Source: Streptomyces iakyrus
GTDB lineage: Bacteria > Actinomycetota > Actinomycetes > Streptomycetales > Streptomycetaceae
DNA: 64,000 bases
Direction: 5' to 3'
Assembly: GCF_000717055.1 (NCBI RefSeq)
Contig: NZ_JNXI01000017.1
Location: forward strand, 97,848-161,847
The notes under the pieces were generated by a model. It ran no database searches. It was given only the letters and a program-made list of their open reading frames with translations, and was not told where the DNA came from. The translations under genes were made by a program, and so were the position numbers. Positions 33,234 to 41,600 of the stretch are shown piece by piece (the first letter of the stretch is position 1; every line of letters starts with the position of its first letter).

Positions 33234-34067
33234 ATGGACGGCACGGTCGACGGGTTCCGCTACGGTGCGGTGACTCCGGTGGCGGCCTATCTGATGGCCT
33301 GTCTGGGAGGCGCGCTGGGGCTGCGGTGCATCGTGCGCTCGCTGCTCGACACGCGTTCCTTCAGGGCGGGCTGGCTGGCGTTAGGCGCCGCCTCCATTGG
33401 ATGCGGCATCTGGACGATGCACTTCATCGCCATGATCGGCTTCCACGTGGAGGAGACCCGGGTCCGGTACGACGCGGCCACGACGGTGCTCAGTCTCGTC
33501 GTGGCCGTCGCCGTGGTGGGCGCCGGCGTCTTCATCGTCGGTTTCCGCGGCACGGGCGGCGGCACGCTGGCGGTGGCGGGGGCGCTCACCGGCCTGGGCG
33601 TGGCGGGCATGCACTACCTCGGCATGGCGGCGATGCGGCTGAACGGCGAGGTCGGCTACGACCCGGTCGGTGTCGCGCTGTCCGTGCTGATCGCCATCGG
33701 TGCCGCGACGGCGGCGCTGTGGGCGGCCGTCACCATCCGCGGCTTCCTGACGAGCCTAGGGGCGAGCCTGGTGATGGGAGTGGCGGTGTCCGGGATGCAC
33801 TACACGGGCATGGCCGCCGTCAGCGTCCATGTGCACGACATGACCGGCGGGACCTGGGAGGGCGACTCACCCACGTCCCTGCTGCTGCCGATGCTGCTGG
33901 GGCCGGTCGTCTTCCTGCTGCTGGCCGGCGTCGTGGTGATGTTCGATCCGCTGCTGGTGCTGGGCGAGCGGTCCTCCGCACCACGGCCGGACTCCGCGGC
34001 CCTCAACTCCCCGGCCGCGAAGCGCCCTTCGTGGCGTCCGGCGGCATCGTCCACGCGCGAACGGTGA
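33234..34067 (+). CDS. MHYT domain integral membrane sensor
   Basis: 277-residue membrane protein with about seven hydrophobic helices. Three M-H-x-x motifs are placed at the ends of helices: WTMHFIAM near residue 60, GMHYLGMAAM near 124 and GMHYTGMAAV near 188. MHYT domains are thought to bind copper and to sense oxygen, carbon monoxide or nitric oxide. No output domain is fused, so signalling would need a partner. A GGGGGGAGTT ribosome binding site precedes ATG 33234, and a hairpin terminator follows the stop. Confidence 0.9.
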   Translation: MDGTVDGFRYGAVTPVAAYLMACLGGALGLRCIVRSLLDTRSFRAGWLALGAASIGCGIWTMHFIAMIGFHVEETRVRYDAATTVLSLVVAVAVVGAGVFIVGFRGTGGGTLAVAGALTGLGVAGMHYLGMAAMRLNGEVGYDPVGVALSVLIAIGAATAALWAAVTIRGFLTSLGASLVMGVAVSGMHYTGMAAVSVHVHDMTGGTWEGDSPTSLLLPMLLGPVVFLLLAGVVVMFDPLLVLGERSSAPRPDSAALNSPAAKRPSWRPAASSTRER

Positions 34068-34070
34068 ACA

Positions 34071-34088
34071 GCCCGCCCGAGGGCGGGC
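34071..34088 (+). terminator. Short GC hairpin after the MHYT gene
   Basis: GCCCGCCC and GGGCGGGC arms separated by two bases begin three bases after the MHYT gene stop. The position fits a terminator, though it also lies close upstream of the next gene. Confidence 0.55.
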
Positions 34089-34114
34089 CATGAGCCGGTT
34101 GTTACGGTGCACCG

Positions 34115-35620
34115 GTGTCTGACTCCTCACGCGATACCGCCGAAGGCGCCGGCTGGGGCACCACCGAACGCGGCGCGTACCAGCGGTTGATGCCCCCGAA
34201 GGCCGAGAAGATCTCCTGGCTGAACCCCAGGATGCTGTGGATCGCCCGCAACGGCGTGCTGGCTTCCTGGTTCGGGGACCCGACCGGCGGGACGCGCAGC
34301 CGGTGGGTGGCGCAGCGGGCGGCCTCCGGGGCACCGGCCGACAAAGTGATCAGGCGCGACGACCCGGACCGGTTCTCGTTCCTGGTCATCGGCGACACCG
34401 GCGAGGGCGACGACCCCCAGTACGCCGTCGTGCCGGGCCTGCTGAGGACCGGTCAGGACACCCGCTTCGCCGTGCTGGCCAGTGACGTGATCTACCCGGT
34501 GGGCAGTGCGGACGACTACGACACCAAGTTCTTCCGCCCCTACCGGGACTACCCGGCGCCGATCTACGCGATCCCCGGCAACCACGACTGGTACGAGGAC
34601 CTCGGCGGCTTCATGCGCGTCTTCTGCGACGACGCCCCGCCCCTGCCGCCCGAGCCCCGGCCGCGCCCGCTCACCCGGGCCTGGCTGCGGTCGCTGCTGT
34701 GGCACCGGCCGGGCCCGGACGACGGCCGGCGCCTCGCCGAGGCGCGCACGCAGCGCTCCGCCCCCGGCCAACGGGCCGTCCAGCCGGGCCCGTACTGGGC
34801 GATCGACGCCGGGCCGGTGCGGATCATCGGCATCGACACGGGTCTGCTCGGCACCCTCGACGCCGAGCAGGGCGCCTGGCTGCGCGAGGTCTCCCGGGGG
34901 CCCCGCCCGAAGATCCTGGTCACCGGCTCGCCGCTGTACGTGGACGGCCGGTGCGAGCCCTGCGCCATCGAAGGGGGCGGGACCGTCGACGCCGTCGTCC
35001 GCGACCCGGACCACCACTACGTGGCCGCGATCGGCGGCGACATCCACAACTATCAGCGCTACCCGGTCCGGCTGGACGACGGCCGCACGCTCCAGTACGT
35101 CGTCGCGGGCGGGGGCGGCGCGTTCATGCACGCCACCCACACGATCCCCCGCGTCGATGTCGCGGGCGTCCAGGAGCTGGACTTCCGCTGCTACCCGCTG
35201 CGCGGCGACTCCCTGGCCTTCTACAGCCGGCTCTACGGCCGCCGGATGCGGATGCGCCGCTTCTTCACGCTCACCGAGGCCGAGGCGACGGCCGTGATCG
35301 CCGAGCGTCTCGGCATCAAGCCCACACGGATCCCGGGCGCCTCGACCCGCGTCACCCGGCGCGTCCGCCTGGTCGCCGGGCTGCTCGGCACCGGCCGCCG
35401 CCCCGACAAGGCGAAGCGGTTCCGGCTGCCCGTGCGGAAGATCTACACGTCGCTGTTCTCGCCGGGCTCGGCGACGTACAGCCCGCCGTTCTTCAAGTGC
35501 TTCCTGCGCCTGGACGTCTCCCCGGAGTCGGTCCGGCTGCGCTGCTACGCGGCCACCGGCAACCGCGCCCAGGAGGTGGACCCGCCGGTCGAGGACGAGG
35601 TGACGATTCCGCTGCGCTGA
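34115..35620 (+). CDS. Metallophosphoesterase
   Basis: 501-residue cytoplasmic protein with a calcineurin-like phosphoesterase domain. Dinuclear metal motifs are visible: VIGDTGEGD (residues about 92-100), ASDVIY (in place of GD), GNHDWYED and GGDIHNYQRY. Between residues 180 and 210 lies a charged insertion, and the last 120 residues form a basic extension. The substrate could be a nucleotide, phospholipid or phosphoprotein. GTG 34115 gives the conserved N-terminus. The gene stands alone between two palindromes. Confidence 0.85.
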   Translation: MSDSSRDTAEGAGWGTTERGAYQRLMPPKAEKISWLNPRMLWIARNGVLASWFGDPTGGTRSRWVAQRAASGAPADKVIRRDDPDRFSFLVIGDTGEGDDPQYAVVPGLLRTGQDTRFAVLASDVIYPVGSADDYDTKFFRPYRDYPAPIYAIPGNHDWYEDLGGFMRVFCDDAPPLPPEPRPRPLTRAWLRSLLWHRPGPDDGRRLAEARTQRSAPGQRAVQPGPYWAIDAGPVRIIGIDTGLLGTLDAEQGAWLREVSRGPRPKILVTGSPLYVDGRCEPCAIEGGGTVDAVVRDPDHHYVAAIGGDIHNYQRYPVRLDDGRTLQYVVAGGGGAFMHATHTIPRVDVAGVQELDFRCYPLRGDSLAFYSRLYGRRMRMRRFFTLTEAEATAVIAERLGIKPTRIPGASTRVTRRVRLVAGLLGTGRRPDKAKRFRLPVRKIYTSLFSPGSATYSPPFFKCFLRLDVSPESVRLRCYAATGNRAQEVDPPVEDEVTIPLR

Positions 35621-35688
35621 CCGGGCGGGACGGGAACAGGCGGCACGGGAACAGCACGGGCCGCCGCGGGGTTGGCACCACTACAGGC

Positions 35689-35704
35689 CATTGAAGGTTC
35701 AATG
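35689..35704. promoter_or_regulatory. 16-bp palindrome, candidate operator of the LLM oxidoreductase gene
   Basis: CATTGAA and TTCAATG arms with a GG centre lie 12 bases before the GTG of the flavin oxidoreductase gene, inside its 5' region. A position so close to the start codon fits a repressor site for a TetR- or MarR-type protein, but the regulator is not in the neighbourhood. Confidence 0.5.
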
Positions 35705-35715
35705 ATGGAGGGCTC

Positions 35716-36744
35716 GTGCCGCCGACCCCACGACCGCTGCGCAAGCTGGGCTTCCTGACCATCGGACTGTTCGACGCGGCGGACCCGCGCCGGGGCCACG
35801 AGTCGACGCTGGAGATCATCGAGCTGGGCGAGCGGCTCGGTTTCGACAGCGCGTGGGTGCGTCACCGGCATCTGCAGTACGGCATCTCCTCCCCGGTCGC
35901 CGTCCTGGCGGCGGCGTCCCAGCGCACCCGCCGCATCGAGCTGGGCACGGCCGTCACCCCGCTCGGCTGGGAGAACCCGCTGCGGCTGGCCGAGGACCTG
36001 GCCACTGTCGACCTGCTGTCGGGCGGCCGGCTCAACCCGGGTGTGAGCGTGGGCCCGCCCCTGCACTTCGACCAGGTCCAGGGCGCGCTCTACCCGGACA
36101 CGGCCGACGCCGAGGACTTCGGCTACGGGCGCGTGGAGCGGCTGCTCGCCGCCGTGCGGGGCGAGCCGGTGACGGACTTCAGCGGGGCCGAGGGCTTCGA
36201 GGTCTTCTCGGACCGGGTGCAGCCGCACTCCCCCGGCTTGGGAAGCCGCCTGTGGTACGGCGGCGGCAGCCTGCGGTCGGCCCGGTGGGCGGGCGAGCAC
36301 GGCATGAACCTCCTCACCAGCAGTGTCGTCAAGGCCGAACAGTCCGAGGGCCCCTACGACTTCGCGGAGATACAGCACGCCCAGATCCGCGCCTTCCGCG
36401 CCGCCCACCCCGACGGCGAGGCGGCCCGGGTCTCACAGGGCCTGGTCGTCATCCCCACGGACGGCGCCTCGCCCGAGCAGCGCGCACGCTACGAGGAGTA
36501 CGCCGCCCAGCGCACTCCCCGGACGACCTCGCCCCAGGGCCCGGCACGCCTGCTGTTCGCGCCGGACCTGGTGGGCACCTCGGCGGAGATCGCCGAACGG
36601 CTGCACGCGCACGCCGCGTTCCGGGAGGTGGAGGAGGTCGCGTTCGCGCTGCCCTTCACCTTCGAGCACGAGGACTACGTGCAGATCCTCACCGACATGG
36701 CGACGAAGCTGGGCCCCGCCCTGGGATGGCGACCGGGCTTCTGA
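35716..36744 (+). CDS. LLM class flavin-dependent oxidoreductase
   Basis: 342-residue luciferase-like monooxygenase family protein (TIM barrel). Family blocks include SAWVRHRHLQYG, RIELGTAVTPLGWENPLRLAEDLATVD and LSGGRLNPGVSVG. It should use FMN or F420 to oxidise or reduce a small substrate. GTG 35716 follows GATGGAGGG. The palindrome at 35689 sits just upstream. It converges on the TauD-like gene. Confidence 0.9.
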   Translation: MPPTPRPLRKLGFLTIGLFDAADPRRGHESTLEIIELGERLGFDSAWVRHRHLQYGISSPVAVLAAASQRTRRIELGTAVTPLGWENPLRLAEDLATVDLLSGGRLNPGVSVGPPLHFDQVQGALYPDTADAEDFGYGRVERLLAAVRGEPVTDFSGAEGFEVFSDRVQPHSPGLGSRLWYGGGSLRSARWAGEHGMNLLTSSVVKAEQSEGPYDFAEIQHAQIRAFRAAHPDGEAARVSQGLVVIPTDGASPEQRARYEEYAAQRTPRTTSPQGPARLLFAPDLVGTSAEIAERLHAHAAFREVEEVAFALPFTFEHEDYVQILTDMATKLGPALGWRPGF

Positions 36745-36777
36745 GGCCGGTGCCACCCCGGCTTCCGCCGGGCCGGG

Positions 36778-37752
36778 TCACCAGCGGCCCGGCGCGGTCC
36801 CGGTGATGGGCTCCGATGCCGCTCCGTCCACACCGACGGGCACGTCCCCGGCGAGCATCACGCGGTGCATGATCCGGGGATGGTCGAGGTGGGCGGTGTC
36901 GCCGGGGGCGAGATGCATCGTGGCCCGGTTGTCCCAGAACGCCACGCTGCCCGGCTCCCAGCGGAACCGGACCGTGTACTCGGGCCGGACCGCCTGCTCC
37001 AGCAGCATCTCCAGGACCGCGGCGCTCTCAGGCCGGGAGAGGCCGGCGATCTGCTCGACGTAGTAGCCGTTGACGTACAGAATCCGCTCCCCCGTCTCCG
37101 GATGGACGCGCACCAGGGGGTGCACCGAGGCGACCTGGCGGTCCAGCAGGTGCCGGACGTACGCGTCGTCGCCGGGCCGTGGCTGGTAGCCGACGCCGAG
37201 CCGGTGCTCGGCCCGCAGCCCGTCGACGAACTGCCGGAGCGGCGCGGAGAGTCCGGCGTACGCAGCCGCCAGATTGGACCAGGTGGTGTCGCCGCCGTAG
37301 GGCGGTACCGTTTCGGCGCGCAGGATCGTCGCCGCGGGCGGGTCGACGCGCGCGCCGTGGTCGCAGTGCCAGCCGCGCAGCAGGGTGTGCCGGCGGCGGC
37401 GCAGCCACTCGTCGTGCTCCATCCCGAACCGTCCGCCCAGCTCCAGCCGGTCGGCGGTCGTCTCGATCTCAGGGAAGTCCGGGGGCGAGGCCTTACCCCG
37501 CCGGGGCAGCACCACGGTCTGCCCGAACCGGCGCGCGAACGCCACGTGGCCGGCGTGGTCCAGCCGCTGCCCCCGGAAGAACACCACCTTCCACCGCAGC
37601 ACCGCCGCCCTGATCGCGGCGACCACGGCGTCGTCGAGGCCGGCCGCCAGATCGACCCCGGCGATCTCGGCCCCGATGTACCCGGCGACCGGCCGCACCT
37701 CCACTCCGGCCTCCCGCGCCGCCTCGTCCGTCGTCCGGTTGTCCGTCGTCAT
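36778..37752 (-). CDS. TauD/TfdA-type dioxygenase
   Basis: 324-residue Fe(II)/2-oxoglutarate-dependent dioxygenase. The facial triad is visible as H129-x-D131 in GWHCDHG and the distal His in PRIMHRVML, with the Arg that binds 2-oxoglutarate in the same segment. A YGGDTTWSN motif after the first metal ligands is typical of TauD. Compared with E. coli TauD it carries an insertion around residues 85-120. The substrate may be a sulfonate, phenoxyacid or a small metabolite. It lies downstream of the caspase-hydrolase operon on the same strand but is separated from it by two hairpins, so it is probably transcribed on its own. Confidence 0.88.
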   Translation of the reverse strand: MTTDNRTTDEAAREAGVEVRPVAGYIGAEIAGVDLAAGLDDAVVAAIRAAVLRWKVVFFRGQRLDHAGHVAFARRFGQTVVLPRRGKASPPDFPEIETTADRLELGGRFGMEHDEWLRRRRHTLLRGWHCDHGARVDPPAATILRAETVPPYGGDTTWSNLAAAYAGLSAPLRQFVDGLRAEHRLGVGYQPRPGDDAYVRHLLDRQVASVHPLVRVHPETGERILYVNGYYVEQIAGLSRPESAAVLEMLLEQAVRPEYTVRFRWEPGSVAFWDNRATMHLAPGDTAHLDHPRIMHRVMLAGDVPVGVDGAASEPITGTAPGRW

Positions 37753-37790
37753 GAGCGCTCCGCTGGTCGTGGGCGTGGTCGTGCCTACCG

Positions 37791-37838
37791 GAAGATCGTG
37801 GCAGCGATCTTCGCCCAGGGCGACAGGGCCTCTGTCGC
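37791..37838 (-). terminator. Two tandem hairpins downstream of the caspase/hydrolase operon
   Basis: The first hairpin (arms GAAGATCG/CGATCTTC, 37791-37812) and the second (arms GCGACAG/CTGTCGC, 37820-37838) lie between the hydrolase stop and the start of the TauD-like gene. They are placed as terminators for the minus-strand operon. Confidence 0.6.
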
Positions 37839-37848
37839 GAACCGGTCG

Positions 37849-38691
37849 TCAAGCGGTGAACGGGGCCATCGCCGCAGCTGTCAAGCCGCAGCTGAGATAC
37901 ATCGGCAATGTGTGGAAGTCGACGAGAGCCATGTGCATCTCATCGTGATGGTCCACGGAAAACCTGTCGCCCAGACGGCGAGGCAGCGCCACCAGATCAC
38001 CCGCATCAGCAATGTTCGTCCAGCGGTGAACCTCCGGCCGCGCCCCGCGGCCGTTCCTGGGTTCCGGGTCCAGTGCATCGAACACCGCCCCCGGCAGTCC
38101 GAGGGGGGAGCCGAGCGTGATCAGGACTTCCACCGTGAGATCCGTGTTCGCGTGCAACGCCTCGTACGCCACGACGGAGCCCAGGGAGTGGGCGACCACC
38201 ACCTTGGCACCGGACTCCCTGATGGCCTTGGCCACGGCATCACGCGACCGTGCGCGGCGGGCAGGTGCACTCAGGTAGCGATAGACCTCGGGGAGGAACG
38301 CGACGATGACCCGTGCCAGGGTCTCGGGCGCGACACCGCGTTTGCGAGCGACCAGGTCGAGCGCCTGCCTGAGTGGCATACGCCCCCAGGACTGCCCTTC
38401 CTCCGGCTCGGGGGGAAGTCCGGCTGCCACGAGCCAGTGATACGCGGCTTCCTGGAGGTCTTCGGCAAATCGATCGATGTCTTCGTCGACGCCCTGACTC
38501 TCCTCGTCGTTCAGATGATGTGCGTAATAGGCGGCCGTGATGTCCGGAACAGCGAGGTGCTGGAGTCCGGCATCCGCATAGCCCGCGACGAGAGAGGGCT
38601 GCCATGATGCCGCCAGCCGCTGTGCCGCCACAGCCGGATCTGTTCCAGGTTGCCAGTTCCTGACGCCGTGAACGATGACGATCTCATTCAA
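37849..38691 (-). CDS. Alpha/beta hydrolase coupled to the caspase-NACHT gene
   Basis: 280-residue hydrolase. It begins with EIVIVHGVRNW (oxyanion-hole HG). The nucleophile elbow is AHSLGS with Ser 169, the acid is probably Asp 229 or 232 (NIADAGDLVALP), and the His is His 260 in VDFHTLPMY. The overall layout resembles PGAP1-like or lipase-like esterases. A TTG codon at 38691 overlaps the TGA of the caspase gene (TTGA) and is the best start; GGAG lies nearby. As a coupled partner of a STAND sensor, it may be an effector that attacks lipids or proteins, or a substrate or regulator of the caspase; neither is proven. Confidence 0.8.
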   Translation of the reverse strand: MNEIVIVHGVRNWQPGTDPAVAAQRLAASWQPSLVAGYADAGLQHLAVPDITAAYYAHHLNDEESQGVDEDIDRFAEDLQEAAYHWLVAAGLPPEPEEGQSWGRMPLRQALDLVARKRGVAPETLARVIVAFLPEVYRYLSAPARRARSRDAVAKAIRESGAKVVVAHSLGSVVAYEALHANTDLTVEVLITLGSPLGLPGAVFDALDPEPRNGRGARPEVHRWTNIADAGDLVALPRRLGDRFSVDHHDEMHMALVDFHTLPMYLSCGLTAAAMAPFTA

Positions 38692-41600
38692 TGGGAGGCT
38701 CCGTCGCCGGTCGCAGGGAGGTTGGTCCATCCATAGCAGGACACGCGGGAGCCGTGTGCGACGACTATGCCTCCGTCGCATACGTGCACCGGCCCGAGGA
38801 CGTCTGGCACCTGGATCGAGTGGAGGAGGAGACCGGGCCGGTCCAGCGACCACACCTTGACCGTTCCATCCGTACTGCTGGTCACCAGGTGGGCAGCGCC
38901 GTTTCGCCGTATCGAGTGCGCGGACACCACATCGCCACCGTGGGCGACGAAGCCGGCGACCTTCGCGCGGGAATCGCGGTCCAGGACGACGACCATGCCG
39001 TTCTCGTCACCGAAGGCGACGAGACACCGGCCGTCCACCGGTATGGACGTGACCGCCGTGACAGCCGCCTCGTGGAGAACGAGTTTCCGCGACCATGTCT
39101 CACCGTGCAGCGCCAGAAGCCCCGAACCGAAACCCAAGACCAGCCTGGCACCGCTCCATGCGGTGCACGAAGGGTGTTCATCGTCGTGGGTGGGGCGCCA
39201 CACGACCGGTCTTCCTTCTCCGCGCAGATCGATGCTTCCCCAGTATTCGCTTGTCCGCACCGACACGACGGGCGGACCCGTGGGGTTCTGCTGGGCGTCG
39301 AGACTGAGTACGTCGCTGCGCCAGGAGGCGATGCGACGGACACGGCCGTCGAGGAGACCGACAACCAGCCAGTTCTGAGCAGGACCTAGCCCGGCCGCGA
39401 CGACAGCCACCGGTTCGCCGTCGAGGACGAGTGCGGTGACCGCACGGACGGACCGGACCTGTCCCGACGCCAGTGGTACTCCACCAGCCATGTCCCAGGT
39501 GTGGAAGTGGCCCTCCGCGTCGATGCTGATGGCGAAGTGACCCGTGCCCGAGGACAGTGAGGCCACGTACTCGACCGGAGAGTCATGGCCCGTCCATGTA
39601 CGGAACTCGAACCACTGGGCCGGTGCGGTCTGTGACCACCAAGTGACCCCGTCTTCACCGCGGTCCACGGCAGCCGCGCTTCCGGAGCAGTCAAGAGCCA
39701 ACGCGAGCGGCGCACTCGCACCGAAGGGGGACAGATGCTCCAGGATCATGCCGTCCCCGGCCCGCTGCACACACAAGTGACCACGGCCCCCACTGGTGAG
39801 CACGCACAGTCCCGTATGGCCGAGGAGCTCTTCGTACAGCGCGACAATCCTCCGCACCGGGTAGCCGGGCCCCGGCAGAGGCCAGTTGGTGCCCGCGTCC
39901 AGATCCCAGTACTCCAGGCCTCCGGTGCCGCGAGTGACAGCCACCGGGCCGGACCGGCCGTGGTGCACCACCACTTGGCGGAGGGCCCCCGTGTGCCCCT
40001 GCCAAGAGCGGTGGTCGTCGCCCCGAAGGCTCCACATGTGCAGGCGACCCTCCTCGGTGCCCGCGACAATCACCGGTCCGTTGCGATCGTCGACGCAGCT
40101 CACGGCATGGCATGCGTAGGCGAGCGGGCTGCTCGCCTCCCAGACGGATCCGCGGCTGTCGCACGTTGCCGTCCTGCGCAACCACTCATCTATGAAGTCG
40201 GTGGTGCTCACCAGGACTCCCTCCAGATCCATCACCGTGACGCCGGAAGTCGTCGCGGCGACGACCAGCGTCCGACCGCCGAACTGGCTCAGGGAGAGGG
40301 AGGTGACGGGCGTGCCGATGTCAGCCTGGAAGCGCAGTTCCTCGGTCCCGGAGACCAGGTCCCACACGATGACCGTGCCACCGGCCGAGCCCATCGCGGC
40401 GATGGTCCGAGACCCCGTCTCCGTGACACACAGGTCAGTGACTTCGTCCCCCTCTGTGCCCCTGAACGAGTCCAGCCACGCGCCTGTACGCACGTCCCAG
40501 ACGGTGAGCTCCCCTTGCTCACCCGCGATCACGGCGATCCAGCGGTTCTCACACCGGGCCAGGACAATGTGGGTCCTTTCCCGGGGGAGCATCCCCCAGG
40601 CCGAAGGCCGCTCTGCGGTGCCCCATCGGAACTCGACTGTCGATCCAGGAGGCTCCCACAGCACATCCAACTGCTTCACGAACCGCTCCTCCTGCCATAC
40701 CAGGGCGGTGTCACGCAGCCACTGGATCCGGGTTGCCGGCGTCTGACGCCCGGACAACGCCGAGTCGCAGATACGCGCGAGCACTCGTCCCCTGAGAGAG
40801 GATGCGGCCGACAGTCTCTCTCGTAGCCGGCTCGCATCACCATGCACAAGAAAGGAAGGGCTGGAAAGCAACGCGTCCAGTTCTCCTGCAGACACAGCAT
40901 GTTCCGGCGCATGGCGCAGAACGTAAGGCAATGCGGATTTCCAGTTCCGCTCAGCGAGATCCTCCGGGCCGGGAACCGTGTTGACCACGCCGGTGAAGAC
41001 AGCACGACCGGCCTCACGAGACCGATCACGCAGGTGATCGACAAGGCTCTGATGAAAGAAGCGATACAGCTGCCGACCGTCGTCTTCGGTGGCGAAGCGG
41101 AGATAGAACGAGGCTGCCTGCAGTGCTTTACGAGTGGTCAGCAGATCGGATCTCGTTTGAGAAGTGCTCTTGAGTTCCTGCGCGACTGCGTGAACGACGT
41201 CGAGCGGCATCCCTTCACCGCGGCCGTGGGCCACCGCCGCCAGCACCTCCGAAATGACAGAATGGTGCTGCCTCAGCACCCCCAGATGCAGCTCAAGCAC
41301 CTCAGGGAGACTGTTGGGGATTCGCTGAAGCAGTTCTTCGACCGGCGCCGGGGCAGTTTGCTCCAGGAGGTGATGCGCGAACAGTGACACCAGGAGAAAG
41401 CCACCCTGCTTGTGCCGCTCGGCGAGACCTCTGGCGAGTACGGCAGCGGTTTTCTGACGGCTGGAGGCCATTCCCCGGCCGCTGTAGGTGTCCGACCCGT
41501 CGAGTATCTCGTAGAGGTATTCGGAAATCTCTGCTTCTCGTTCCTTCGATGGGATGGCATCGAGATCGATGAGCCGGTCGACTCTCTTGAGTGCCGCCCT

